Shown piece after piece: positions 1 through 8,222 of a stretch of 54,759 nucleotides of DNA. Under the pieces are notes generated by a model that searched no databases, was not told the origin of the DNA, and was given only the letters and a program-made list of their open reading frames with translations. A program made the position numbers and the translations under genes. The DNA comes from Bryobacterales bacterium (GTDB lineage: Bacteria; Acidobacteriota; Terriglobia; Bryobacterales; Bryobacteraceae). The stretch is from contig PLRS01000066.1 in the NCBI GenBank assembly GCA_003164035.1, positions 1 through 54,759 of the forward strand, given 5' to 3'. Position 1 is the stretch's first letter, and each line of letters begins with the position of its first letter.

Positions 1-132
1 TGAAGGCCTTTTTGGATCGGAAAGAACTATCCGGTCGGCGTCAAGCCCTCCGCCGCCAGGATGCGGGAGATCCGCATCACCCGACACAACTGCGCTCCGC
101 GCTGGAACTACACGATTACGCCCCGAATGTGA
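1..132 (+). pseudogene. ISAzo13-type transposase C-terminal remnant
   Basis: Frame 1 reads through a peptide containing NYPVGVKPSAARMREIRI and then RWNYTITPR before a TGA at 130-132. ISAzo13-family DDE transposases end in a similar way, with a YP-G-K stretch, a TRH-like tripeptide and a WNYTI motif close to the C-terminus. The same frame carries a TGA at positions 1-3, directly before the conserved part, so the copy is interrupted or the upstream part lies in another frame. The assignment rests on remembered family motifs from a short piece. The rest of the element lies outside the window. A MITE-like repeat begins 20 bases further on. Confidence 0.5.
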
Positions 133-151
133 AGTAATTCTTGCGCCGATG

Positions 152-299
152 CTAAGTACACCATTTCGGAAGTTCGGTAACGTATTCGAGGGCAACCGCT
201 CCCTCACGGTCGCGGCTCGGAAACGCCCCAGTCCGAGCCGCGACCGTGAGGGAGCGGTTGCCGGATGTGTGAGCGTACTTGCGAAACGAACACGTTTAG
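152..299. repeat. MITE-like palindromic repeat, full copy 1
   Basis: This is a complete copy of a dispersed intergenic repeat. The outer ends are imperfect inverted repeats: CTAAGTAC then TTTCGGAA on the left, and TTGCGAAA then TTTAG on the right. Inside lies a near-perfect palindrome whose arms carry GGCAACCGCTCCCTCACGG and its complement, separated by about 10 bases. Other copies lie at 8223-8293, 8803-8840, 10010-10154, 11748-11845, 35027-35173, 43291-43393 and 44101-44195. The right end overlaps the TAA stop codon (298-296) of the proline dehydrogenase on the minus strand. No coding capacity is apparent. Confidence 0.88.
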
Positions 300-1201
300 C
301 GGAACAAATTCCGGAGCACGAACAGGGCGTTGGCGGGGCGTTCGGCGATGCGGCGCATGTAATAGGGATACCAGGACCGGCCGAAGGGAACGTACAGGCG
401 GAGGCGGAAGCCATCGGCGACCAACTGGCGCTGCAGGTCGCGGCGAATGCCGTAGAGCATCTGGAACTCGAAGCCGTCGCGGGAGATGTTGTGTTCGGCG
501 GCGTACGCGCGGGTGGCGGCGATCATCTTCTCGTCGTGGGTGGCGATGGCGGGGTAGGCGCCGCGATCGAGCAGCAGCTTCATCAGCTCGACGAAGTTGT
601 TGTCGGCGTCGGCTTTGCGCGGAAAAGCGACGGATGGCGGTTCGAGGTAAGCGCCCTTGACCAGGCGGACGCGAATGCCGCGATCGGAGAGCGCTTCCAC
701 GTCCTTGCGGGAGCGATATAAATAGGATTGGACGACGGCGCCCACGGCGCGGTAGCGGGCGTGCAACGCGGTGACCAGGTCGAGCGTGCGGTCCACGTAT
801 TCGCTCGATTCCATGTCGACGCGCACAAACAAGCCGTTGGCGGCGGCACTGGCGGCGAGTTGTTCGACGTTGCGGCGGCATTCGTCGCCGGAAAGATCGA
901 TGCCGAACTGGGTGAGTTTCAAGGAGACGTTGCCCTCCACGGTGCTTTCGTGAAGGGCGGTCAATGTGGCTTGGTAAACGTCGCGTGCGCGGGCGGCCTC
1001 TTCGAGCGAAGTGACGCCCTCGCCCAAATGGTCGAGGGTGACGGAAATTTTTTCCCGGTTCAGGCGCCGGCTCACGGCGATGGCTTCGTCGAGGGTTTCG
1101 CCGGCTACGAACCGGGTCGCCAGGCGCCGGGCCAGCGAGGAAGTCTCCATCCACTTCCGCAGTCCCCGGCGCCGCGAGAGGAACAGAAAAAAGCTGCGCA
1201 C
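296..1201 (-). CDS. Proline dehydrogenase (monofunctional)
   Basis: The 301-residue protein matches the FAD-dependent proline dehydrogenase family, which oxidises L-proline to pyrroline-5-carboxylate and feeds electrons to the quinone pool. It has the expected TIM-barrel order: SVTLDHLGEG near residue 53, VSLKLTQFGID near 91, VRVDMESSEYVDRT near 126, VRLVKGAY near 178, IATHDEKMI near 218, FEFQMLYGIR near 243, and the C-terminal YPYYMRRIAERPAN whose arginines bind the substrate carboxylate. The length fits the short monofunctional type rather than the PutA fusion, and no aldehyde dehydrogenase partner is next to it. The stop codon lies inside the neighbouring palindromic repeat. Confidence 0.95.
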   Translation of the reverse strand: MRSFFLFLSRRRGLRKWMETSSLARRLATRFVAGETLDEAIAVSRRLNREKISVTLDHLGEGVTSLEEAARARDVYQATLTALHESTVEGNVSLKLTQFGIDLSGDECRRNVEQLAASAAANGLFVRVDMESSEYVDRTLDLVTALHARYRAVGAVVQSYLYRSRKDVEALSDRGIRVRLVKGAYLEPPSVAFPRKADADNNFVELMKLLLDRGAYPAIATHDEKMIAATRAYAAEHNISRDGFEFQMLYGIRRDLQRQLVADGFRLRLYVPFGRSWYPYYMRRIAERPANALFVLRNLFR

Positions 1202-1347
1202 GAGTTCCAGCCTAGCATTCAGAGCGGCGATTCAGAACGCCAAGAAAGAACGCCAAGAAATGGTTGCCAGCTAAGCCGTGCTCGGTTATACTTGCAGCCA
1301 ATCGACTGGCGTGCCCTCCAGCGCACGGAGTGGTTCGGGCCAGACTG

Positions 1348-1836
1348 ATGAGAGGGCAACCTGTGATCGGACGCCGCCTTAGTGCCAGATTCCGGTTTTA
1401 TATCGCCTCTATCCTGCTTGTGGGAGCGGTGTGGCTGGTCACCCACTACATTGAGACTGCGCCGTACTCGTTCGATCCGAACCCGGCGCCGGAGCTGGAC
1501 CAAGCCGTGGAGGCGTATGAGAACCTCAACAATTTGCTCATCACTCTGGGCACTGGAATGTTGGGAGCGATGGGGTTCCTGCTGACCAGCAAGCCGAAGG
1601 ATCACTATAGTCCGCGGATTCTGTGGGCCGCCGGCTCAAGCGCGGCCTGTGTCGGTGTCTCCATGTATTTCGGGTATCTGTCTTACCAAAACCTCCAATT
1701 TGTGCTTACGTACAGTGTCGGGACCCTCAACACGGGGCTGGTCGAATGGCCGAAGGCCTTTCATTTCTATACGCTGCTGGGCGGCGCTTTTTTCTTCGCC
1801 GACTTTGTGGCACAACACCTGAGCAAGGCGGATTGA
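1348..1836 (+). CDS. Four-helix membrane protein, unknown function
   Basis: I do not recognise this protein. From the ATG at 1348 it is 162 residues long. Four hydrophobic stretches look like membrane helices: one after a basic N-terminus (FYIASILLVGAVWLV), one with LLITLGTGMLGAMGFLL, one with AAGSSAACVGVSMYFGYL, and a last one with YTLLGGAFFFADFV. The loop after helix 1 has an acidic, proline-rich segment. The frame is open upstream to 1264, but the ATG at 1348 places the basic patch just ahead of helix 1. It is followed after 7 bases by a small secreted PEGA protein, so the two are probably co-transcribed. Confidence 0.7.
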   Translation: MRGQPVIGRRLSARFRFYIASILLVGAVWLVTHYIETAPYSFDPNPAPELDQAVEAYENLNNLLITLGTGMLGAMGFLLTSKPKDHYSPRILWAAGSSAACVGVSMYFGYLSYQNLQFVLTYSVGTLNTGLVEWPKAFHFYTLLGGAFFFADFVAQHLSKAD

Positions 1837-1843
1837 TATTGAT

Positions 1844-2173
1844 ATGAAACCGCAACGATTCTTCCTGGCGCTGAGGATGGTGCCGTGTTGCCTGCTTCTG
1901 GTCACGGGGGCTCTCCGGTCGCAGATGCCCTCAGCGCCGGGCAGGCTGGCCGTCAAATCAACGCCGCCCGGCGCCACCATCACCATCGATAATCAGCGGA
2001 TGAAACAACCAGCGCCTTTTACCTATCTGGTTTCTCCAGGCTCTCACAAAGTGACAGCCAGAGGACCGGCAGGCAGAACCCTGAAGTGCAGTCCTGAGTC
2101 GCCGTACGTCGGTTCCGGCTCAACCGTGGAGATCAATTGCGCCGCGGGAGAGAATACTCCGTCAAATAAGTGA
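1844..2173 (+). CDS. Small secreted PEGA-domain protein
   Basis: This is a 109-residue protein with a basic N-terminus, a hydrophobic core (VPCCLLLVTGAL) and a likely signal peptidase site near residue 27. The mature part starts GRLAVKSTPPGATITIDN, which is the usual beginning of a PEGA domain, a short beta-rich module common on bacterial surface proteins, and closes with SPGSHKVTARGP. Two cysteines near the C-terminus (residues about 82 and 99) could form a disulfide outside the cytoplasm. It starts 7 bases after the membrane protein at 1348-1836. Function is unknown; export and domain are the supported parts. Confidence 0.7.
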   Translation: MKPQRFFLALRMVPCCLLLVTGALRSQMPSAPGRLAVKSTPPGATITIDNQRMKQPAPFTYLVSPGSHKVTARGPAGRTLKCSPESPYVGSGSTVEINCAAGENTPSNK

Positions 2174-2301
2174 ATCGATTGACGCGTCTTGCCGGCTGCC
2201 GGCTTCCTCCACGAACTCTCCTGCGTGGGCCTGGAGCGGGACACCGCTCTGCAACTGGCTCGCGGATGCCGTTGCGCGGGGCCCGGAGCACCCAGGAGCA
2301 T

Positions 2302-2634
2302 TCAGAATTGGCGAATGCTTCCTACCCGAACCACCTCGCCCGGCCGAATGCACTCCAAAGCGGCGAGACAGTCGGAGACGAGCGGCAGCAAATCGTAGAT
2401 GCGGTTCGATCGCGCTCGAACGATCAGAATGGAGATCTTTCGCGAGACTAAGTTCTGCTGATAGGGAACATTCTTGTCGAGCGTCAGCAGGACCTCAAAG
2501 AACGGTTTGGCCAATGCCAGCAACTCGCCGTTCTTCTTTCCGGCCCATCCACATTCCGTGACAGTCCGGCACTCGTGGCCAGGTAAATGGGCGGCAAGCT
2601 TGCGCGGTAGGTTTTCGTCGATCAGGACCTTCAT
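2302..2634 (-). CDS. DUF5615 PIN-like toxin
   Basis: This 110-residue protein opens MKVLIDENLPRKLAAHLP, the typical start of DUF5615 PIN-like proteins. In these the early Asp-Glu (here D6/E7) and a later Asp (LLTLDKNVP) form the predicted metal-binding RNase site. Members are usually encoded with a DUF433 antitoxin, as here: the upstream gene overlaps by 4 bases (ATGA at 2634-2631), which points to coupled translation. The toxin role is inferred from family and partner. It sits at the distal end of a three-gene run behind a sugar aminotransferase. Confidence 0.85.
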   Translation of the reverse strand: MKVLIDENLPRKLAAHLPGHECRTVTECGWAGKKNGELLALAKPFFEVLLTLDKNVPYQQNLVSRKISILIVRARSNRIYDLLPLVSDCLAALECIRPGEVVRVGSIRQF

Positions 2635-2843
2635 CGTGCGCGCGTGAGAAGGGTCTTGGCTTCTTCGAGCGCGGCAACTGCGGCGTCCCTGGTGACGGAA
2701 GGAAAATTGTCCAGAAACTCATCCAGCGGATCGCCCGCTTCAAGATAGTCGATCAGCGAATCGACTGGAACGCGGGTGCCTCGGAAGCACGGGATCCCAC
2801 CAAGAATTTCGGGGTCGCTGACGATTACAGACGGTTGTCCCAT
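2631..2843 (-). CDS. DUF433 antitoxin
   Basis: This 70-residue DUF433 protein carries the family hallmark ILGGIPCFRGTRVPVDSLID followed by a D-P-L-D-E-F-L-D-N-FP segment, a small winged-helix or HTH-like fold. DUF433 proteins act as the antitoxin for DUF5615 PIN-like toxins, and the downstream gene is exactly that, overlapping by 4 bases. Its ATG lies only 3 bases after the stop codon of the DegT aminotransferase, so expression may depend on read-through from that gene as well as on any promoter inside it. No separate operator was seen in the 3-base gap. Confidence 0.87.
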   Translation of the reverse strand: MGQPSVIVSDPEILGGIPCFRGTRVPVDSLIDYLEAGDPLDEFLDNFPSVTRDAAVAALEEAKTLLTRAR

Positions 2844-2846
2844 AAG

Positions 2847-4022
2847 TTACCTGCCGATTTCCAGTGTAGCAGGGCCTTCTTCCACGAACTCTCCCACAGC
2901 CTCGCTCACGCTGGCCTGTTCTTCGGCTGTCAACTCCGGGAACACCGGCAGGCTCACCACCTCGGCGGCCATCCGTTCGCAGATCGGCAATGGCGGCTGT
3001 GGGCCTAAGTCGCGGAAGCATTTCTGGGCGTGCAGCGGGACCGGGTAATAGATTTCCGAGCCGATGCCGCGCGCGGTCAGATGCCGCCGGAGGGCGTCGC
3101 GCGGCGATTCCGGTCCTTGCCAGCGCGGACCTGGCCCGACCCGGATGGTGTACTGATTCACGATATGGGTGCGGTCTTCGAGCATCGCAGGCAGGCGCAA
3201 CTCCACCGCACCTTTGCCGTCGAATCGGCGCAATTCCCGGTCGTACTGGCAGGCGTGCTGTTGGCGCAGTTCGGTGTAGCGGCAAAGGTGCGGCAGTTTG
3301 ACTCCCAGCAGGGCGGCATGTAGGGCGTCGAGGCGAAAGTTGCCGCCAATCATCTTGTGATAGTACTTGGGATGGGCGCCGTGGTTGCGCAGCAGACGGG
3401 CTTTTTCGGCCAGGGCGGCGTCATTGGTGACGAGCAGCCCGGCTTCGCCCAGCGCGCCCAGGTTCTTGGTGGGGAAGAAGCTGACGGTGCCGAAATCGCC
3501 CAGCGTGCCCAGCGGGCGTCCGCGATAGGCCGCGCCGAACGCCTGGGCCACATCCTCGACGACAGACAGGCGATGGCGGGCGGCGATCTCGGAGATCTCG
3601 TCCATGTTGGCGGCCTGGCCGAACAAGTGAACGGGAATAATGGCGCGGGTGCGCGGAGTGATGAGGCGCTCCACGCCGGCCGGATCGAGATTGAAAGTAT
3701 CGTCCAGCGAATCCACGAATACCGGACGGGCGCCCAGGCGCGAAACCGAACCGGCGGTGGCAAAAAAAGTGAACGACGGGCAGATGACTTCGTCGCCCGG
3801 TCCGATGCCGAGCGCCATCAAAGCCAGCAGCAGCGCGTCCGTGCCGGAAGTTACACCGATGGCGAAACGGGCGCCCGCCACGGCCGCGGCGGCGCTCTCA
3901 AACTGTTCCACTTCCTTACCCAAGATAAACTGGCCGGAATCGAGCACGCGCCGGAAGGCGTCGAGCAGTTCGTCGCGAATGGGCTCGTTCTGACGGCGGA
4001 GGTCGAGCAGGGGAACGTTCAT
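2847..4022 (-). CDS. DegT/DnrJ/EryC1/StrS sugar aminotransferase
   Basis: This 391-residue PLP enzyme of the DegT family transfers an amino group to a keto-sugar nucleotide, typically for surface polysaccharide or glycan synthesis. Visible family features: the N-terminal PLLDLRRQNEPIRDEL, the phosphate-binding VTSGTDALLLAL (57-68), GDEVICPSFTFFAT (76-89), the PLP-ring aspartate in VVEDVAQAFGA (D157), and the Schiff-base lysine in SFFPTKNLGALGEAG (K186). N-terminus and length are normal. There are no other sugar-nucleotide genes beside it, so the substrate cannot be named. The DUF433/DUF5615 toxin-antitoxin pair follows directly on the same strand. Confidence 0.93.
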   Translation of the reverse strand: MNVPLLDLRRQNEPIRDELLDAFRRVLDSGQFILGKEVEQFESAAAAVAGARFAIGVTSGTDALLLALMALGIGPGDEVICPSFTFFATAGSVSRLGARPVFVDSLDDTFNLDPAGVERLITPRTRAIIPVHLFGQAANMDEISEIAARHRLSVVEDVAQAFGAAYRGRPLGTLGDFGTVSFFPTKNLGALGEAGLLVTNDAALAEKARLLRNHGAHPKYYHKMIGGNFRLDALHAALLGVKLPHLCRYTELRQQHACQYDRELRRFDGKGAVELRLPAMLEDRTHIVNQYTIRVGPGPRWQGPESPRDALRRHLTARGIGSEIYYPVPLHAQKCFRDLGPQPPLPICERMAAEVVSLPVFPELTAEEQASVSEAVGEFVEEGPATLEIGR

Positions 4023-4072
4023 GGAAAGCTCATCATAACAGGCGGGCTTTCAGCGGTCATGGGCCGCCAAAC

Positions 4073-4380
4073 CTAAGCCAGCCGCCGGGATGGCAGCTTG
4101 ATGCGGACATCGACTTCGAGGCCGGCGTCGGAGAGCATGTTCACCAACGTGTCCAGCGAAAAACGGCTGATCTTACCGCGCGTCAGATCGGAAACCCTGG
4201 GCTGACTCACGCTCAATCGCCTTGCCGCACCGGCTTGGGTCAAGCCTTCCTTCTCGATGAACTTCCGCAGGGCCGTCATCATCTGGGACCGAAGCCGCAG
4301 ATTGCGGGCCTCGGCGGGAGAAAATCCGAGATCGGCGAATACGTTGCCGCTGCCTTTGGTGACGGTCGTTCCCTCTTCAT
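4073..4380 (-). pseudogene. HigA/XRE-type antitoxin with a frameshifted start
   Basis: The conserved part reads GSGNVFADLGFSPAEARN, then an HTH domain with GLTQAGAARRLSVSQPRVSD and a C-terminal SRFSLDTLVNMLSDAGLEVDV. This is the pattern of XRE/HigA-like antitoxins that follow Gp49-type toxins. No good start codon lies in this frame near the conserved N-terminus. The natural ATG at 4380 is in another frame, and adding one base within the following AGAGGGA run would join them (4073-4380 is 308 nt, one short of a codon multiple). So the gene has lost its start, or there is a sequencing error. An internal ATG could still give a roughly 70-residue HTH protein. Confidence 0.7.
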
Positions 4381-4527
4381 GACGGTCTCTCGATATTCGT
4401 TGTCGCCGTGAAGGCGAATCTCCATCACACCTGAACCGACATCCGGCATCGGTCTGAAATCCGCCGGGGCCGCGCGTAACCGGGCCAGGCTGTCCCCCAG
4501 CCAGGCCATGGGCTTCAGGCTCGACAC
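4381..4527 (-). pseudogene. Remnant of a Gp49/HigB-like (RelE-fold) toxin
   Basis: From GTG 4527 the frame reads SLKPMAWLGDSLARLR and then PMPDVGSGVMEIRLHGDNEYR, both typical pieces of Gp49/DUF891 toxins (KPxxWLGDSLxxLRxFP near the N-terminus and KPMPxVGxGVxEIR in the middle). The roughly 20 residues normally between them are missing, and after NEYR the family C-terminus (RVxYVxxx to the KKT region) is absent. The frame instead runs into the antitoxin region out of register. The toxin should be inactive. The frame stays open to 4279, but that tail resembles nothing in the family. Confidence 0.65.
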
Positions 4528-4531
4528 CTCT

Positions 4532-4561
4532 CAATTATATAAAATTGGATATGTTTGTCCA
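4532..4561 (-). promoter_or_regulatory. Promoter and palindromic operator of the decayed TA module
   Basis: On the minus strand a -35-like TGGACA (4561-4556) and a perfect -10 TATAAT (4539-4534) are separated by 16 bases, just ahead of the toxin remnant's GTG at 4527. The -10 is embedded in an imperfect palindrome, CAATT-atataa-AATTG (4532-4547), the sort of site an XRE antitoxin would bind to repress its own operon. This AT-rich island stands out in a GC-rich neighbourhood. Promoter call from consensus match; operator role inferred. Confidence 0.55.
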
Positions 4562-4682
4562 GTCGCGGCTTGGTGCGCCCCGCAGCCGGCTCGAAAACGG
4601 ATCTGGTTCACCCTGGCTGGCGGACGCGGGGGCTTGGCCTCAGGCAGAGCCTCGCGCGATAATAGCCCTCACGGAGAACGCA

Positions 4683-5073
4683 GTGGCGGCCGATACTTCA
4701 GAAGCCAATCTACACGCCCATCGCTTGCTCGATCAACTCGGCCCGGGCCAACTCGCTGCCGTGGTCCATCTGCTCGAAACCATGGTTTCGCCCGAAGAGG
4801 AGCGCGACACCCTTGAGCGACGCCGAACGCGCGGCCGTCACCGAAGCCGACGAGTGGCTCCAGCACAACCAACCGATCCCGCATGAGGAAGTCCTCGCGG
4901 AGTCCGGCTTGACCATGGCGGATTGGGACAAGTTGGGCCAGCCTATTTTCCTCAGCACCAGAAAACCGCCGGGGCGACTCGGAGACTCGACGCGGCACGC
5001 AGGAGTGCGCACGCCACGTGTCACTTCGGCACCGTCACCGCCGGAATATTGGCGTCTCGCACCAGCTTATTGA
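4683..5073 (+). pseudogene. Frameshifted small antitoxin-like gene
   Basis: From GTG 4683, preceded by CGGAGAAC as a ribosome binding site, the frame reads ADTSEANLHAHRLLDQLG and LLETMVSPEEERDTL. The sense then continues in the next frame as SDAERAAVTEADEWLQHNQ and IPHEEVLAESGLTMADWDKLG. Removing one T in CACCCTTGAGC (about 4808-4818) fuses the two halves smoothly, so a one-base insertion or read error is likely. I recall similar small proteins beside RelE/ParE-type toxins, but no toxin follows here. The tail (to 5073) runs over the 3' end of the convergent BNR gene, which suggests the original end has been lost. Confidence 0.55.
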
Positions 5074-8000
5074 ACGCCGCCAGGTCCGTGGTCAGCAGGC
5101 CATTGAGTGACCGCAGCTTGCCGTTCACCTCCGTGGCCAGGTCCTCGTACACCACGTAGGATTGAGCGGTGGGCTGGTTATCGGAGCTTTCGATTTCGCC
5201 CATCACGTAGGCCAGCTTATTGTTCAGCTTAATCGGGAAATTCAGCGGATCTTCGCTGGCGCGGTTCCTGGTTTGGTAGAGATCCCCTTCGATGGCCGTC
5301 AGCTTCCCGTTCAGCGACTTAGCGGCATCGGCCACTTTGGCATCGCCGCTCGAGGCATATTCGTCCAGCTTCTTGCGCACCTCGCGAATGCGGACGACGG
5401 CGCCATTGGTTTCCGATAGCTTGTCGCGGATCTGCAAGGCCAGCGAGATCTGCTTGGCGTATTCCTCGGGCGTGGTCGAAAGGCGCGGGTCCTTCTTCAG
5501 CTCGAAAGTTTCGCTTTGCGACTTGCCGTCCACGGTCAGACGCACGGTGTATTTGCCCGGCGGCACGCGCGGCCCCGTCACGTTGCCGGCCCACATGATC
5601 AGGCCGGGGAAGGTGGTCGCATCGGGGTAGCGCAGGTTCCACACGAAGCGGTTCATGCCGGCATTGGCGGTGACGCGCGGCGGCGGTGCGCCGCGGAACG
5701 GGTTCTCTTCCCCGCCCTCGTCTTCCGGGGCCGCGGCCGGACGCGCCGCCGGCGCCTTGCTGGAATAGGTGTTGACGATCTTGCCAGCCGCATCCAGGAA
5801 TTCGAGCGTAACATCGCCCCTGCCCTTCAGCCAGTAATGCACTACCGCGCCCGCGGGAGGGTTCTCCCCCACGGCCGCCGGGCCGCGCCCACCGCCGAAC
5901 CCACGTCCGCCACCCACGCGATACGTGTCGGCTGGACGGAACAGGTGCGCATCGGTGGTGGTCACGGCGTCGTTCAACTGATAGAGCAGCGGCAAATCGT
6001 CGAAGACCCAGAAAGACCGTCCCTGGGTGGCAATGACGATTTCCTTGTCGCGCTTTTGAAACGCTACGTCGGCGATCGGCACCACCGGCAGGTTCAATTG
6101 GAACGGCTTCCAGTTTTCGCCATCGTCAAGAGAGATGAACAGGCCGAACTCGGTGCCGGCCACCAGCAGGCCGCGCCGGTTGGGATCGACTTTCACCACG
6201 CGGGTGAAGTCGCCTTCGGGAATTCCGTTCACGATTTTCTTCCAGGTTTTGCCGAAGTCCGCCGTCTTGTAAAGGTAGGGACGGAAGTCGTCGAGCTTAT
6301 AGGCCGTAGCGGCCACATAGGCCGTGCCGGCGTCGAATGGCGAAGCGTCGATGGAATTGATCTGGCTCCATTCCGGGATGCCGGGCGGAGTCACGTTCTG
6401 CCAGTTCTTGCCGCCATCGCGAGTGATCTGCACCAGTCCGTCGTCGGTGCCCACCCAGATCAGGTCCTTGGCCACCGGCGATTCCATCACCGTGAAAATC
6501 GTGTCGTAGTATTCCACCGAGGTGTTGTCCTGGGTGATGGGACCGCCCGACGAAGCCTGTTTGCTTTTGTCGTTGCGCGTCAGATCGCCGCTGATGGGTT
6601 CCCAGCTCTGGCCCTCGCTGACGGTCTTCATGAGCACGTTGCCGCCGGCGTAAAGAACCTTGGGGTCGTGCGGCGAAAAGACAATCGGGAAGCTCCATTG
6701 AAAGCGGTACTTGAGCGCATCGGCGCCGTAGCCCATGGGGTTGTCGGGCCACGGATTGATGTTGCGCATCTGGCCGGTGCGGTGATCCTGGCGGGTGATC
6801 AGGTTGCCGTAGGAGCCGGCGTAGACGATTTCCGAATCGCGCGGATCGGGCGCGATCCAGCCGCTTTCGCCGCCTCCCACGTCGTACCAATCCTTATCGG
6901 TGATGCCGCCGGCGGTGGTGCGCGTAGCCGTGCGCACGGTGGTGTTGTCCTGCTGCGCGCCGTAGGCGTGGTAGGGGAAATCGTTGTCCAGGGCGACGCG
7001 ATAGAACTGCGCCGTGGGTTGATTGCCCTCGGGCGACCAGTTCAGGCCGCCGTCGTTCGAGACCGCCGCGCCGCCGTCGTTCGATTCGATCATGCGCAGC
7101 GGGTTATCGGGCGCGATCCACAGATCGTGATTGTCGCCGTGCTCCTGGCGAATCGCCGCAAAAGTTTTGCCGCCATCGATGGAGCGGTAGAAACCGGTAT
7201 TGAGCGCGTACACCGTGTCGGCGCTCTTGGGATCGGCATAGATGTGGGAGTAATACCAGGCGCGCTGGCGGAGAATGTTCTGGTCGTTGACCTTGGTCCA
7301 GGCGCGGCCGGCGTTGTCGGAGCGGAACACGCCGCCATCGGCGGCTTCCACGATGGCCCAGACGCGTTCGGGATTGACCGGCGAAACGGTCACGCCGATG
7401 CGGCCCTCGACGCCGCGCGGCAAACCGGGGGCGCGCGAAATGTCGCTCCAGGTGTCGCCGCCGTCGGTGGATTTCCAGAGTCCGCTGCCGGGTCCGCCCG
7501 AATCCAGGCGCCACGGCTTGCGGCTCACGTTCCAGAAGGCGGCGTAGAGCACGCGCGGGTTGGTGGGGTCCATGGCCAGGTCGGAAGCGCCCGCCTCCGG
7601 TCCGCGAGTCAGGACCTGTTTCCAGGTGGCGCCGCCATCGGTCGAACGGTACACGCCGCGTTCCGCGTTTGGTCCCCAGAGGTGCCCCAGCGCGGCCACG
7701 TAAACCAGGTCGGGATTCCGCGGATGCACCACCACCGCGCCGATATGGTAGCTATCCTTGAGGCCGACGTTGCGCCAGGTCTTGCCCGCGTCCACCGACT
7801 TGTATACGCCGTCGCCATTGGAAGCGTTGCCGCGGATGCAAGCCTCGCCCATGCCCGCGTAGATCACGTTGGGATCGGAACCCGCCACCGCGAGCGCACC
7901 CACCGAACCGGTCTGGAGCTGGCCGTCGGAAACCGGCAGCCACGAAGCGCCTGCGTCGGTAGTCTTCCAGATACCCCCGCCGGTGGCGCCGAAGTAATAG

Positions 8001-8155
8001 ACGTTGGGCTGGGAAGGAACACCGGCGACGGCCACCACGCGGCCACCGCGGAACGGGCCGATCTGGCGGAAGCGCAGGTCCTTCCAGAGATCGGGAGTCT
8101 GGGCCGCGGCCAATAAGGGACACAAATAGAGCAAGCAAGCGCGGAGGGTTCTCAT
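5021..8155 (-). CDS. Secreted BNR/VPS10-like beta-propeller protein
   Basis: From ATG 8155 the protein is 1044 residues, starting with the signal peptide MRTLRACLLYLCPLLAAAQ. Further upstream the open frame only covers a palindromic repeat, so this start is preferred. The body is a series of sialidase/BNR-type repeats with Asp-box-like motifs (GGGIWKTTDAGASW, DGVYKSVDAGKTW, RGVYRSTDGGATW, GLWKSTDGGDTW, VQITRDGGKNW, YKTADFGKTW, FISLDDGENW), which fold as propeller blades as in the VPS10/sortilin group. A Gly-rich stretch (GGGRGFGGGRG) separates the propeller from a beta-sandwich-like and then helical C-terminal region. Such proteins are common in Acidobacteria; substrate and activity are unknown. 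No sialidase catalytic set was identified. Confidence 0.85.
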   Translation of the reverse strand: MRTLRACLLYLCPLLAAAQTPDLWKDLRFRQIGPFRGGRVVAVAGVPSQPNVYYFGATGGGIWKTTDAGASWLPVSDGQLQTGSVGALAVAGSDPNVIYAGMGEACIRGNASNGDGVYKSVDAGKTWRNVGLKDSYHIGAVVVHPRNPDLVYVAALGHLWGPNAERGVYRSTDGGATWKQVLTRGPEAGASDLAMDPTNPRVLYAAFWNVSRKPWRLDSGGPGSGLWKSTDGGDTWSDISRAPGLPRGVEGRIGVTVSPVNPERVWAIVEAADGGVFRSDNAGRAWTKVNDQNILRQRAWYYSHIYADPKSADTVYALNTGFYRSIDGGKTFAAIRQEHGDNHDLWIAPDNPLRMIESNDGGAAVSNDGGLNWSPEGNQPTAQFYRVALDNDFPYHAYGAQQDNTTVRTATRTTAGGITDKDWYDVGGGESGWIAPDPRDSEIVYAGSYGNLITRQDHRTGQMRNINPWPDNPMGYGADALKYRFQWSFPIVFSPHDPKVLYAGGNVLMKTVSEGQSWEPISGDLTRNDKSKQASSGGPITQDNTSVEYYDTIFTVMESPVAKDLIWVGTDDGLVQITRDGGKNWQNVTPPGIPEWSQINSIDASPFDAGTAYVAATAYKLDDFRPYLYKTADFGKTWKKIVNGIPEGDFTRVVKVDPNRRGLLVAGTEFGLFISLDDGENWKPFQLNLPVVPIADVAFQKRDKEIVIATQGRSFWVFDDLPLLYQLNDAVTTTDAHLFRPADTYRVGGGRGFGGGRGPAAVGENPPAGAVVHYWLKGRGDVTLEFLDAAGKIVNTYSSKAPAARPAAAPEDEGGEENPFRGAPPPRVTANAGMNRFVWNLRYPDATTFPGLIMWAGNVTGPRVPPGKYTVRLTVDGKSQSETFELKKDPRLSTTPEEYAKQISLALQIRDKLSETNGAVVRIREVRKKLDEYASSGDAKVADAAKSLNGKLTAIEGDLYQTRNRASEDPLNFPIKLNNKLAYVMGEIESSDNQPTAQSYVVYEDLATEVNGKLRSLNGLLTTDLAAFNKLVRDANIPAVTVPK

Positions 8156-8222
8156 AGGTTGTATTTTGCATCGTACCAAAAGCGGCGCGATCCCGTGTTC
8201 CCACTTGCCGAATGACGGAGAT

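Noticed and set aside
5516-8116. An 866-codon open frame opposite the BNR protein gene
   Set aside because: It is antisense to a clear secreted propeller gene, has no domain signature and shows the composition of a GC-rich shadow frame.
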